Assembly (NCBI RefSeq): GCF_000399685.1
Contig: NZ_KB976987.1
Location: 2,371,954 to 2,435,953 of the forward strand
DNA: 64,000 nt
DNA from: Acinetobacter pittii ANC 4050
GTDB taxonomy: Bacteria > Pseudomonadota > Gammaproteobacteria > Pseudomonadales > Moraxellaceae
Reading direction: 5' to 3'
The number at the start of each line of letters is the position of its first letter. The stretch's first letter is position 1. Of the stretch, positions 38,281 through 51,428 are shown piece after piece. The notes beneath the pieces are model-generated. The model was not told the origin of the DNA. It did no database searches and saw only the letters and a program-made list of their open reading frames with translations. Position numbers and translations under genes: made by a program.

Positions 38281-38532
38281 TTAAGCTCCGAAAAGGCTTG
38301 CTTTACGCCATTCATCTTTGGTCATTGCACGAATTGTTACCGCGTGAACTTCGCCACTTGCAATATAAGTATTTAATGGTGCATAAACTAATTGTTGGCG
38401 AGCAACAGTACGCTTACCGTCAAATTGATCATCCACAATACGGAGGTCAAATTTTCCGGCCTGTCCGCTCACCGCTACTTCCGCTTCAGGGAAAGCTTCT
38501 TTTAAAATTTGAGTGAGCTGTTCACTATTCAT
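38281..38532 (-). CDS. ibaG: BolA family protein (IbaG-like)
   Basis: An 83-residue BolA-fold protein (MNSEQLTQILKEAFPEAEVAV; RQQLVYAPLN; SGEVHAVTIRAMT). Its place directly upstream of murA is the classical location of ibaG (yrbA). Such proteins work with monothiol glutaredoxins in iron-sulfur handling. Start 38532 has AGAGG 8 nt upstream; the longer frame to 38550 lacks one. Confidence 0.9.
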   Translation of the reverse strand: MNSEQLTQILKEAFPEAEVAVSGQAGKFDLRIVDDQFDGKRTVARQQLVYAPLNTYIASGEVHAVTIRAMTKDEWRKASLFGA

Positions 38533-38623
38533 TGCAAAGACCTCTGACACAACCTAAGGTGTAAAACGAAGTATTTTACTATAACTTTTTCAAAGAATTC
38601 AGTACGTGTTTATATTTTATCAA

Positions 38624-38651
38624 TAAAAAAGAGGCTATCTTTCAAGCCTCT
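38624..38651 (-). terminator. Terminator after hpf
   Basis: AGAGGCT (38630-38636) and AGCCTCT (38645-38651) pair with an 8-nt loop. On the minus strand TTTTTATT follows, separating hpf from ibaG-murA-his. Confidence 0.78.
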
Positions 38652-38670
38652 CTCAATTATATAAAACTTA

Positions 38671-39009
38671 TTAAGCAGAAACAGTAACTTGCGAATAAGT
38701 ACACTGCATTTTCCGATATTTTAATAATTGTTTTTTTAATTTTTCAGTCAGCTTTTTAATTGAAGTATACATGTCATCAGCAGTTGCCTGAGCAAACAAC
38801 TCAATTCCCGGCAACCTTACAATAGCCTCTGCAACATGGTTTGAACTACCTTTATGAGAGCGCTTATCAATTTGATGATCTTTTGTTAATTTAATCTGCA
38901 TACTATTCACCTGATCTAGATGTTTCGTTAACTGATTAAATTTTGATTTAATATTTTCTTCTATAGCTGGTGTAATTGCTAAATGATGTCCACGAATCGT
39001 TATTTGCAT
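38671..39009 (-). CDS. hpf: Ribosome hibernation promoting factor, short form
   Basis: A 112-residue protein (MQITIRGHHLAITPAIEENIKSKFNQLTKHLDQV by region) of the HPF/YfiA fold, which binds the 30S decoding centre and promotes 100S dimers in stationary phase. It lacks the long C-terminal domain. ATG 39009 matches the family N-terminus and has GAGGG 8 nt upstream. It follows rpoN, the usual arrangement in gamma-proteobacteria. Confidence 0.93.
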   Translation of the reverse strand: MQITIRGHHLAITPAIEENIKSKFNQLTKHLDQVNSMQIKLTKDHQIDKRSHKGSSNHVAEAIVRLPGIELFAQATADDMYTSIKKLTEKLKKQLLKYRKMQCTYSQVTVSA

Positions 39010-39176
39010 AATTCTATCCCTCACCTTTTTTAGGTTATCTAAAGAAGAACCAAAACGATTTAATGCTATCAAAAAGAAAACTTGGGACAATTAAACCATT
39101 TTAGTTACTCTCTTGGTGAAAATGAAATTTCATTATTTCGTCATAATGAATTCCTAGAATAGTCATACTTCAAAAT

Positions 39177-40625
39177 TCAGATCAAGACTTTTCTCTCAGA
39201 CGACGAAGGAATATGTAACGATTCTCGATATTTTGCAACCGTTCTTCGAGCCACTTCAATTCCCTCCTCCTTTAATAATGTAGCAATTACATTATCTGAC
39301 AAAGGCTTACGTGGATTTTCATTTGCAACCAGTTTCTTGATCATTGCACGAATCGCAGTAGAAGAAGCCTCTCCCCCCGTAGTTGTTCCTACATGGCTAG
39401 AGAAAAAATATTTCAACTCAAACAGACCACGAGGCGTAAGCATATACTTATTTGTAGTGACCCGAGAAACTGTAGATTCATGCAATTCAACCTCTTCCGC
39501 CACATCTCGAAGAACAAGCGGCTTCATTGCCTCAGGACCTATCTCCAAAAAGGCTTTTTGATGCTCCACAATACAAGAAGCTACTTTTAATAATGTTTTA
39601 TGCCTTTCATCAATACTTTTAATAAAATTTTTCGCCTCAAGCATTTGATTACGTAAATATAAATTATCCTCGCTCTGATCTGCTCTACGAATCATACTCG
39701 AGTAAAAAGAATTAATTCGTAATTTAGGAAGTACATCTGGGTTTAGCTGAACCTGCCAATGTAAATCTTTTTTTGAAACGACTACATCTGGAATTTGATA
39801 ATCAGATTCTTGCTTATCAAAATCCATACCAGGATATGGTTTTAATGTCTTTAAAAGGTCGATTGCAAATTTTAGTTGGTCTCTCGTTAGGCCTGTTTGT
39901 TTGAGTAGCTTATTTAGGTCATTTGCTATTAAAAGCTCATAATGCTGCAATAAGCTTTTTGCCTCGCTTAAGTACTCAACATCTTTTGGTAGAAATTCGA
40001 GCTGTACCTTTAAGCATTCCGCTAAATTGCGTGAACCAATCCCTAATGGATCAAGACGTTGAATATGCTTCAAAACAACTAGAACTTCATCCTCTTCAAT
40101 TTCTTCCCCAATATCCATTTCATTTAACAATTGTTGTGCTGCTAAAATTATTTCTTCTATTTCAGCATCTAAGAACCCTTTATCATCTAATGCATCAACG
40201 ATACAATAAGCAATTAATTGATCTATTTTAGAGAAATGCAAAAGATTAACTTGCTCTAAAATATGTTCCTTTAGAGATAATTGAACTTGACGATTATCCT
40301 CTCGCTCCTCAAATTCTGGAGTAGCTAAAGCCGTTGATTGATGTGTATAAACATCATCCCAATCGGTATCGACTGGCAAATCATCAGGCAAATGGTTTGC
40401 ATTTAGTTCAGTTGTCAAATCATCTGATTCTTTACTTTCTAATGTAGACAGACTTTCCGTTAATGACTCTTCTTCTATTTTTTCAAGTAACGGATTACTA
40501 TCTAATTGAATCTGAATTTCCTGTTCTAGCTCTAAACTAGAGAGTTGTAATAAACGAATCGCCTGCTGCAATTGAGGTGTTAACGATAAAGAATTCGCAA
40601 CTTTCAATCCAACAGATAATTTCAT
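39177..40625 (-). CDS. rpoN: RNA polymerase sigma-54 factor
   Basis: A 482-residue sigma factor. Region I is Gln/Leu-rich (LTPQLQQAIRLLQLSSLELEQEI), region II acidic (about 55-115), region III carries the core- and -12-binding domains, and the C-terminus has the RpoN box ARRTVAKYRESL. It directs activator-dependent transcription from -24/-12 promoters. The lptB gene usually upstream of rpoN is absent; an AT-rich gap and the rRNA operon lie there. Confidence 0.96.
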   Translation of the reverse strand: MKLSVGLKVANSLSLTPQLQQAIRLLQLSSLELEQEIQIQLDSNPLLEKIEEESLTESLSTLESKESDDLTTELNANHLPDDLPVDTDWDDVYTHQSTALATPEFEEREDNRQVQLSLKEHILEQVNLLHFSKIDQLIAYCIVDALDDKGFLDAEIEEIILAAQQLLNEMDIGEEIEEDEVLVVLKHIQRLDPLGIGSRNLAECLKVQLEFLPKDVEYLSEAKSLLQHYELLIANDLNKLLKQTGLTRDQLKFAIDLLKTLKPYPGMDFDKQESDYQIPDVVVSKKDLHWQVQLNPDVLPKLRINSFYSSMIRRADQSEDNLYLRNQMLEAKNFIKSIDERHKTLLKVASCIVEHQKAFLEIGPEAMKPLVLRDVAEEVELHESTVSRVTTNKYMLTPRGLFELKYFFSSHVGTTTGGEASSTAIRAMIKKLVANENPRKPLSDNVIATLLKEEGIEVARRTVAKYRESLHIPSSSERKVLI

Positions 40626-40947
40626 ATATTTTAGTTTCCATTAAACAAGCAAAAATCATGCCTATTCAATATTTATAACATATAGTCTCCATTTGTTATA
40701 CATATCCAACTGAATTTTCTAGAAGAAAAAATAGATTTTTCCAATTATAAAAATAATCTTATTAAATTAATTCTATCAAACATAATTCCAAAGAAAGTAG
40801 ACACAACTCTTTATGAAAAATTTAATTAAAAAAGTTAGGCCTTTTCTATTTCTTCTTATTAATTACCCTTTCTCCTTATAGTTTTTTATTGAATTTAAAG
40901 ATTTAATCCATAAATCTCATTTAGATTTTTAAAATCTTATAGATATA
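40626..40947. other. AT-rich spacer between rpoN and the rRNA operon terminator
   Basis: About 320 bp of very AT-rich sequence. It must carry the rpoN promoter, but I see no convincing -35/-10 pair, no repeat and no coding frame. Confidence 0.4.
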
Positions 40948-40983
40948 AAAAAACACCCCTGACCATTGAGTCTGGGGTGTTTG
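40948..40983 (-). terminator. Terminator of the rRNA operon
   Basis: AAACACCCC and GGGGTGTTT form a 9-bp stem with a 14-nt loop, followed on the minus strand by TTTTT. It lies about 8 bp after the 5S rRNA. Confidence 0.9.
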
Positions 40984-40990
40984 AATAATG

Positions 40991-41105
40991 AGCTGGCGAT
41001 GACTTACTCTCACATGGGTAACCCCACACTACCATCAGCGCTAAGAGGTTTCACTTCTGAGTTCGGGAAGGGATCAGGTGGTTCACTCTTGCTATGGTCG
41101 CCAGC
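40991..41105 (-). rRNA. rrf: 5S ribosomal RNA
   Basis: On the minus strand the sequence starts TGCTGGCGACCATAGC and ends GATGACTTACTC reversed into the pairing end GTCATCGCCAGC, giving a closed helix I. The conserved CCCGAACTCAGAAG segment is present. Length is about 115 nt. Ends are estimated from helix pairing. Confidence 0.95.
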
Positions 41106-41292
41106 ACAACTGGTATGGATACTTGCTTCGTTTTATTCACATGGTGATACGTTGCGTTTTCCAAATCTTTACAGATGGGCTGATTGAATCTTACTTTATC
41201 TGTTCATTTTAGCTAAGCGTTTAACTAAATCAAGTTGCTTTGCATGTTTATGAATCGATTGATGCTTCATATACAACTGCTTGGGTGTTGTA

Positions 41293-44186
<2,894 letters not shown>

Positions 44187-44536
44187 AACCCCAAACAGTC
44201 GTCAACACCTACAAGTGAGTGTTGTCCGTGCGATTCTTCATCGCTACTATCTGTTGTCTGTGTACTTAAACACTGTACAGCTTCAATCTAAATTCATATA
44301 CCAAAACGCTTGATTCAGTTAATTTGCTAGTTCTCAATTCATTCAGATTAATTGCTTAATCTAAACTCTTGAGTGAACAATTTATTTCAGACTCAATTTT
44401 GCCAATCTGTTAATGAATAAACATGCCTTCGTCAGGTCATGCTTAATACCGTGATACTTAAATCACAGAAGTTAATAAACCAAGATCATATAATCTCTAT
44501 TTACTAATTTCTGTAATCCGAACTTCTCTTAAGTTC
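44187..44536. other. 16S-23S spacer, part between tRNA-Ala and 23S
   Basis: About 350 bp of transcribed spacer upstream of 23S. It should contain the long pairing stem for RNase III processing and an antitermination box, but I could not mark their limits. No gene is seen. Confidence 0.6.
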
Positions 44537-44612
44537 TGGTGGAGACTAGGAGAGTCGAACTCCTGACCTCCTGCGTGCAAAGCAGGCGCTCTACCAACTA
44601 AGCTAAGTCCCC
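44537..44612 (-). tRNA. tRNA-Ala(TGC)
   Basis: The minus strand starts GGGGACTTAGCTTAG. The anticodon arm CCTGC-TTTGCAC-GCAGG gives TGC, the T-arm is AGGAGTTCGACTCTCCT and CCA is encoded. It lies in the 16S-23S spacer. Confidence 0.96.
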
Positions 44613-44668
44613 AGCTTACATCATCAGTCATGTATCTTTTTATCTATAACTTTAACCAGTCAAAGTCA

Positions 44669-44745
<77 letters not shown>

Positions 44746-44805
44746 TCAGATACATCTATGAAGAACAACTTGTTGTGGATTCTTACCAATCGTCAATCTT
44801 TCGTT

Positions 44806-46343
<1,538 letters not shown>

Positions 46344-46553
46344 AATCATTTTGCACCTTATTTAAAGACAAGGTGCCAATTCTGGCTCATCAATTACTGA
46401 CTTAAATTTCGCTCAAATAAACTTCGAGTAATTTAAACCAATCAATCAATGAAAATTATTTCGATTAATCAACCAGTAAAAATCCACACAAGTTGTTCTT
46501 CAATTCTCTTAATGATCTTCTTCCTGGTTCGTCACCAGCAAGCTAGGTCGGCT

Positions 46554-46581
46554 ATATTACTCTTAATCTCTTAAAAGTCAA
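46554..46581 (-). promoter_or_regulatory. rRNA promoter P2
   Basis: On the minus strand TTGACT (46581-46576) and TAATAT (46559-46554) are spaced by 16 bp, followed by a GC-containing discriminator (AGCCGACC). It lies about 210 bp before 16S. Confidence 0.75.
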
Positions 46582-46716
46582 CAGGTAATTTCGATATTTT
46601 TAAAACTTAATCTCAAAACCAACTTCTCATCAAATTCATCGCTTAAAGCAACCAACTTAATCACAAGTAACTGTTTTTCAACAAGTTTCTATCTGCATCA
46701 CCGCCGATGGATGTGC

Positions 46717-46744
46717 ATTATAGACCATCCCATCCCCTTTGCAA
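46717..46744 (-). promoter_or_regulatory. rRNA promoter P1
   Basis: On the minus strand TTGCAA (46744-46739) and a perfect TATAAT (46722-46717) are spaced by 16 bp. The 16-bp spacing and strong -10 box are typical of rRNA promoters. Confidence 0.8.
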
Positions 46745-46915
46745 CCCCTTTTTTAATTTAATATTATCACTTGGCTAATTTTTAGGCTTTTTAGCATTTT
46801 ATCTATATTATTTGATCAATTTTACATTGATAATAGATTATCAGTTTTGTATTAAAGCATATCTCCACCCAACTGCACATTTAAGTATTAGCCTGGCTGG
46901 CGGTTAAGGAATTAT

Positions 46916-47794
46916 ATGAATTATTCTAATTTAATTTTACTCAGCGTATTATCTGTAGGTGTTTGTACCTCTATATATGCTCAAGAAAATACTATAAGTG
47001 AATCTTCTGATGCTAGCTCACTAGAAGAAACAGCACCTGCTCATCCGCGCTCACAAATTATTAAAGATTTAAAAAATATTAAAGTTAAAGATTTAAAAAT
47101 TAATGCGAACGCAGCACAACCAGATCCTGTAAAAGATCCATTGCAATCATTAAATCGTCCAATTTATTCATTTAACGATATGTTGGATCGAAATTTTTTG
47201 CGCCCAGTTGCAGTTCAATATAGAGAGAAAACTCCAGAAGATGTTCGTGGTTCTTATCGCCAATTCCGTAAAAATCTAGGAGAACCTTGGAATGCGGTTA
47301 ACCAGCTTATTCAAGGTCGTCCTGGTCGTGCAGCGAAAACTTTAGGCCGATTTACTATTAATACTTTAACGACTCTTGGTTTAGCTGACCCTGCCAGCCG
47401 TTTAGGTTTACCGACTGAAGAAGAGAATTTTGGTGTAACCCTCGGTTACTATGGCGTCCCTTCTGGCCCATTCCTTATGTTACCTTTTTTCGGTCCGAGT
47501 ACCTTGCGTGATGGTTTCGGTTTAGCAGTAGATGCTCAAGCTCGCCCACAGAAATACATTATGGAAGATCAAGATGGTCTTTATTGGTCGAGTAATATGT
47601 TACAAGCTGTTGATACTCGTGCTCAGTATCTAGATTTAGATCAAACCTTACAGGGTGATCAATATGCCATGATTCGAGACTTATATCTCCAACGTAAAGC
47701 ATTCCAAATTGCAGAGAAGAAAGGCGACTCAGCTGATGTATCTTTCATAGATGATGATTCAGACGATACTCCAGATGAGGATCAAAACCCTTAA
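46916..47794 (+). CDS. mlaA: MlaA-family protein of the Mla outer-membrane lipid asymmetry system
   Basis: A 292-residue protein with an MlaA domain (about residues 70-260). Marks are DPLQSLNRPIYSFNDMLDRNFLRPVA, FRKNLGEPWNAVNQLIQG, GRFTINTLTTLGLADPAS and GPYF-type GPFLMLPFFGPSTLRDG. MlaA sits in the outer membrane with a porin and removes mislocalised phospholipids. The N-terminus ends YAQ with no lipobox: Cys 17 follows Val, so a normal secretory signal is predicted instead of lipidation. AAGGA precedes the ATG. The acidic C-terminal tail (DDDSDDTPDEDQ) is unusual. Confidence 0.9.
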   Translation: MNYSNLILLSVLSVGVCTSIYAQENTISESSDASSLEETAPAHPRSQIIKDLKNIKVKDLKINANAAQPDPVKDPLQSLNRPIYSFNDMLDRNFLRPVAVQYREKTPEDVRGSYRQFRKNLGEPWNAVNQLIQGRPGRAAKTLGRFTINTLTTLGLADPASRLGLPTEEENFGVTLGYYGVPSGPFLMLPFFGPSTLRDGFGLAVDAQARPQKYIMEDQDGLYWSSNMLQAVDTRAQYLDLDQTLQGDQYAMIRDLYLQRKAFQIAEKKGDSADVSFIDDDSDDTPDEDQNP

Positions 47795-47800
47795 AAGATG

Positions 47801-47850
47801 AAATCAAGGTATTGCTCGGATTAAGAGTTCAGCAATACCTTGATTTTGAT
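47801..47850 (+). terminator. Terminator after mlaA
   Basis: A 16-bp perfect stem joins 47801-47816 (AAATCAAGGTATTGCT) and 47831-47846 around a 14-nt loop, with a short T-run after it. It lies 6 bp past the stop. Confidence 0.78.
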
Positions 47851-47905
47851 CATACATACTCTATGATGAATAAAGTGATCATATAAAAGGACTACCATAT
47901 CTTCT

Positions 47906-48874
47906 ATGTATTTTATTAAACCGACACGCTCTATCCCTTATTTAGAGCAAGCTTTGGATAAACTGCCAGGCTTACAAGTCATTAACATAGATGATTTAGA
48001 TTTATATGATCCAACCATCATTGCAATAGCAGATGTACAAGATTTTCTGTCTTATAAATGGAATTTACCCACCATTGTCATTGCTTTTGAACATGAAGGG
48101 AGCGCTTTAGCTCAAGCATGGGAAGCCGGTGCTCTTGCAGGTTGGGTATGGAATCAATTACCTAACGATTTAAATAAAGCATTAACAAGAATTGATGCTC
48201 AATATAAGCGTAACCAAGATAGTCGTGATTTACCTTCAGCTGCTGAACTGCAAAAACGATTACTGCCTAATCCAATTGATTTATTAAATTATGAAGTCGA
48301 AACTTTCTTTCAGCCTTCAGCTTATCTTTCCGGTGATTGGTATGACTACTGGAAATTAAATGATAAAGAAGTTTTATTTTATCTTGCCGATGTTTCAGGA
48401 CATGGTGTAACCAGTAGTTTATTAACATCATGGATGGCAGCTTTCCATGGTCGCTCAAAAACCCCAAGACAATTAATAAAAAAATTAAATGGAATGTTGG
48501 TTCAAGAGAATATTGAAAAGCACATTACGATTGTGGTGGGTATTTTAAACCTAGAAACACATACGCTTCGCTGGTCAAGTGCGGGCCACTACCCTCCTCC
48601 TATCATTTTTGAACCGAATCAAGCTCCCAAAATTCTAACAACAAGTAGTTTTCCATTAGGCTTAACCGATGAACTTGAAGTTGAAGAGCATATTTGTACA
48701 TTAAATCATCAATCCCGCTTTATTGTTTGCTCAGATGGAGCACTTGAACCTTTTGATGGTGGTTTAAATGATCAGTTCCAACAATTGGTTCATCATTTGC
48801 AAAATCAATCATTTCAAGCACCTGATCATGTGGCTGATGATATTGCCATCTTTAGTCTTTGTCGAATGAATTAA
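47906..48874 (+). CDS. gigA: PP2C/RsbU-type serine phosphatase of a partner-switching stress pathway (GigA)
   Basis: A 322-residue protein. The first 115 residues look like a degenerate receiver domain without a clear phospho-Asp. The SpoIIE/PP2C domain follows with SGDWYDYW, FYLADVSGHGV, RWSSAGHYPPP, FIVCSDGALEPF and DDIAIFSL (metal-binding Asp residues intact). The STAS gene is 102 bp downstream. This pair matches A. baumannii GigA-GigB, where GigA dephosphorylates GigB in stress and virulence signalling. The start has AAAGGA only at 15 nt, so translation may be weak. Confidence 0.85.
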   Translation: MYFIKPTRSIPYLEQALDKLPGLQVINIDDLDLYDPTIIAIADVQDFLSYKWNLPTIVIAFEHEGSALAQAWEAGALAGWVWNQLPNDLNKALTRIDAQYKRNQDSRDLPSAAELQKRLLPNPIDLLNYEVETFFQPSAYLSGDWYDYWKLNDKEVLFYLADVSGHGVTSSLLTSWMAAFHGRSKTPRQLIKKLNGMLVQENIEKHITIVVGILNLETHTLRWSSAGHYPPPIIFEPNQAPKILTTSSFPLGLTDELEVEEHICTLNHQSRFIVCSDGALEPFDGGLNDQFQQLVHHLQNQSFQAPDHVADDIAIFSLCRMN

Positions 48875-48976
48875 TTTACGAATCAATTAATTACATAATA
48901 TACGACTTAAGGACTCTTGAGTCTGAGATGGCACTATGTGATAATTTTTCTATCCTTCTCTGAAAATGGCATTTAT

Positions 48977-49498
48977 ATGTCAACAGGTCATGTTGAATAT
49001 GCAAGTTTAAATGGAACGCATATTTTCAAACTTATTGGTGAAGTGCGAGCCCATTCTTGTATAAGTCTAGACAAACTTTTAAACAGAATTGAACAGCAAG
49101 AGAATGTTGTTGGTGCAATCGTTGATTTAACCCAAACAACATTTATTGATAGTACAGTATTAGGCATCCTGGCTAAGCTAGGTTTAAAGCTTAAACAAAC
49201 TCATCATATTCAAGCTGTGATGCTATCTACCAATCCAGATATCACAACCTTAGCCAACAGTATGGGGCTAGGGCAGGTTTTTGTCATTTTGAATTATTGT
49301 GGCGATCCTAACGTTTGCACATTAACGTTAACTGATGAACAAATCACTCATAATGCAATGCTAAGAACGGTTCTGGATGCACATAAGACATTGATGAAAC
49401 TCAATGCAAACAATCAGAACATGTTTGAGCCACTTGTGAAGCAGTTACAGAAAGAACAAGATACGCTTGAACAGGTATCTGACAAGCAAAATGCCTGA
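48977..49498 (+). CDS. gigB: STAS-domain anti-sigma factor antagonist (GigB)
   Basis: A 173-residue protein. The STAS domain (about residues 5-115) has VDLTQTTFIDSTVLGILAKLG, where the Ser/Thr pair near residues 59-60 is the expected phosphorylation site. The C-terminal 50 residues form a charged helical tail. In A. baumannii GigB is the partner of GigA and links to the nitrogen PTS. ATG 48977 (MSTGHVEYASL) fits the domain; a longer frame from 48917 adds 20 hydrophobic residues and is unlikely. Confidence 0.83.
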   Translation: MSTGHVEYASLNGTHIFKLIGEVRAHSCISLDKLLNRIEQQENVVGAIVDLTQTTFIDSTVLGILAKLGLKLKQTHHIQAVMLSTNPDITTLANSMGLGQVFVILNYCGDPNVCTLTLTDEQITHNAMLRTVLDAHKTLMKLNANNQNMFEPLVKQLQKEQDTLEQVSDKQNA

Positions 49499-49524
49499 TT
49501 TCTCCTATTAAGCCGGACTAGAAT

Positions 49525-50349
49525 ATGACCCTTGTTTCTGTTGCTCAAATGAACTCTCAAGATGATATTGAAAATAATTTTCAAGTCATTGAGTCTTTGA
49601 TTCAACAAAGTAAGGCGCAAAATGCCAGCTTAATTGTTTTCCCTGAAAACTTTGTATGTTTTGCTGCTGGGAAACAGCGTGAAACAGCTGAGCAGTTTGA
49701 GTCTATTCAGCAGAGGCTTGAAAAACTAGCACACCAATATCAAATCTGGATTATAGCCGGTACTTTACCATGCCCATTTCGTCCAGATGGTTCCACCATT
49801 CAAGATGGTCGAGTCCGAACTGTTAGTCTTTGTATTAGCCCTGAGCGTACAGAAGCACGTTATGACAAGATCCATTTATTTGATGTACAAGTGGGTGATG
49901 CTGTCGGTGGTTATCAGGAGTCTCGTTTCTTTGAACCCGGGACAGACGTAGTAGTCACATCTACTCCTTTTGGCAATATCGGCTTAATGGTATGTTATGA
50001 CTTACGTTTTCCAGAGCTTGCTCTCACCCTGAGACAACAAGGCGCTCATATTCTTACTGCTCCTGCTGCGTTTACCTATACAACTGGACAAATGCACTGG
50101 CAGCTTTTGCTACAGGCTCGGGCAATGGATAGCCAATGTTATGTTTTAGGTGCAGCACAACAGGGCTGGCATGGTGAAAAACGACAAACTTGGGGACACT
50201 CTGGGGCAACAGATAGTCGTGGTCAAATTTTAAGTATGGTTGGATATGAAGGGAATGGCTTAATCACTGTACCTTTTGACCTAACAGCACAAGAACTCGT
50301 CCGCTCTTCAATGCCTCTAATGACACACCGTAAATTGATTCAATATTAA
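49525..50349 (+). CDS. Carbon-nitrogen hydrolase (nitrilase superfamily, Nit/omega-amidase type)
   Basis: A 274-residue hydrolase with an intact catalytic triad: Glu 41 in VFPENF, Lys 114 in DKIHLFDV and Cys 156 in MVCYDLRFPEL. The pattern is that of Nit1/YbeM-like enzymes, which remove deaminated glutathione or act as omega-amidases. It begins 26 bp after gigB and is followed 14 bp later by a small exported protein gene, so the four genes gigA to 50738 may be one transcript. Confidence 0.88.
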   Translation: MTLVSVAQMNSQDDIENNFQVIESLIQQSKAQNASLIVFPENFVCFAAGKQRETAEQFESIQQRLEKLAHQYQIWIIAGTLPCPFRPDGSTIQDGRVRTVSLCISPERTEARYDKIHLFDVQVGDAVGGYQESRFFEPGTDVVVTSTPFGNIGLMVCYDLRFPELALTLRQQGAHILTAPAAFTYTTGQMHWQLLLQARAMDSQCYVLGAAQQGWHGEKRQTWGHSGATDSRGQILSMVGYEGNGLITVPFDLTAQELVRSSMPLMTHRKLIQY

Positions 50350-50363
50350 AAGTTTAATTATTC

Positions 50364-50738
50364 ATGTGGAAATACTTATTTAGCTTTTTTTGCTTGGGGG
50401 CAAATATTCATTGTTATGCAGAGTTTGGAACAACGAACCATTTCGTTTCACCTACGGCACAACTCAGTTCAGATATTCTTCCAGCAACACCTAAAAATAT
50501 TCCGTTACCTGCATTCGGCCAAAGAATAATTGGATGGGGTACAGGCGCAGAAGGTGCAAGACAACGTTTAGAAAATATTCAGCCTGCAGATGTTTCTATG
50601 ATTAAAAAACAAGGAACTACTCTTGAAATGATTACTGCATGGCAAGACTTTTATGAACAAGAGCAACAACGTAACGCAAATAATCCTACCGCTAAATATC
50701 GTGCTCGATTAATGAAAAAGATTGCAGACTTGTGGTAA
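50364..50738 (+). CDS. Small exported protein, DUF4951-like, unknown function
   Basis: A 124-residue protein with a signal peptide (MWKYLFSFFCLGANIHCYA). The mature part has a compact motif PLPAFGQRIIGWGTGAEGARQRLE and ends in a helical WQDFYEQEQQRN...YRARLMKKIADLW tail. It resembles DUF4951 proteins common in Acinetobacter. It is last in the gigA-gigB-nitrilase run and closed by a terminator. Confidence 0.72.
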   Translation: MWKYLFSFFCLGANIHCYAEFGTTNHFVSPTAQLSSDILPATPKNIPLPAFGQRIIGWGTGAEGARQRLENIQPADVSMIKKQGTTLEMITAWQDFYEQEQQRNANNPTAKYRARLMKKIADLW

Positions 50739-50766
50739 ATACAGTGATCTAAAATATTTTTTCTTA

Positions 50767-50797
50767 TGGAATAATTGATCTAATTATTCCATTTTTT
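50767..50797 (+). terminator. Terminator after the DUF4951-like gene
   Basis: TGGAATAATT and AATTATTCCA form a 10-bp stem with a 5-nt loop, followed by TTTTTT. Confidence 0.85.
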
Positions 50798-50865
50798 ATG
50801 TACCCTCATTTGTTTTATTCATAAACTATTCGGATGAACATTTAAGAAACTGAATAGAAAGCGAT

Positions 50866-50883
50866 ATACTACAAAAGTAGTAT
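50866..50883. promoter_or_regulatory. Perfect palindrome upstream of ohrR (probable OhrR operator)
   Basis: ATACTAC and GTAGTAT flank AAAA, overlapping a TATACT -10-like box 20 bp before the ohrR start. Position and symmetry suit an autoregulatory MarR-type operator. Confidence 0.6.
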
Positions 50884-50902
50884 TATTTTCTTTGAGGAAT
50901 AT

Positions 50903-51340
50903 ATGGACCAAGACTGTCAAAACTTAAAGCTTGAGAATCAATTATGTTTCCTCATTTATTCAACAAATTTAGCACTGAATCAGCTCTATAGAAAACTTCT
51001 AGCACCTTTGGGTATTACCTATCCTCAATATTTAGTGATGTTGGTGTTATGGGAGCAAGATGAAGTCACTGTTTCGGAAATTGGAGCAAAACTTTTTTTA
51101 GAATCATCTACCCTCACCCCTATCTTGAAAAAGTTAGAAGCCCAAAATTTACTTCATCGTACCCGTTCATCTCAAGATGAAAGACAAGTTATTATTACGC
51201 TGAGTGATGAAGGGAAAAAATTAAAAGATCAAGCAATGGATATCCCGTCAGGTGTACTAGAAGCAAGTTCATGTGATATGACAACGCTATTGGGCCTCAA
51301 AGACCAACTTACTAAACTCCGTACAAATCTAGTCAAATAA
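50903..51340 (+). CDS. ohrR: Organic hydroperoxide sensor/repressor OhrR (MarR family)
   Basis: A 145-residue winged-helix repressor. The reactive Cys is at residue 15 ([11 protein letters not shown]), the same number as in B. subtilis OhrR, with downstream Tyr residues (Tyr 19, Tyr 29 and Tyr 40). The recognition region is [14 protein letters not shown] followed by the wing RSSQDERQV. Oxidation of Cys 15 by organic peroxides would release DNA and induce ohr, 88 bp downstream. Extra Cys occur at 5 and near 124. Confidence 0.92.
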   Translation: MDQDCQNLKLENQLCFLIYSTNLALNQLYRKLLAPLGITYPQYLVMLVLWEQDEVTVSEIGAKLFLESSTLTPILKKLEAQNLLHRTRSSQDERQVIITLSDEGKKLKDQAMDIPSGVLEASSCDMTTLLGLKDQLTKLRTNLVK

Positions 51341-51365
51341 ACAGCAATTTTTTTAAAAAATATAC

Positions 51366-51393
51366 TTGTCAAAATATTTAAGTCGTGTACGAT
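51366..51393 (+). promoter_or_regulatory. Putative ohr promoter
   Basis: TTGTCA (51366-51371) and TACGAT (51388-51393) are spaced by 16 bp and lie 36 bp before the ohr start, so ohr can be transcribed separately from ohrR. Confidence 0.5.
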
Positions 51394-51428
51394 ATATTTG
51401 TATTCAATTTATTTTAGGAATAAAAACG

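Larger units (their letters stand above)
46344..46915. other. rRNA operon leader and promoter region, shared with mlaA
   Basis: 572 bp without a protein gene. It holds two minus-strand promoters (46554-46581 and 46717-46744), the leader RNA (about 200 nt before 16S), and at its right end the AT-rich promoter area of mlaA. Confidence 0.75.
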
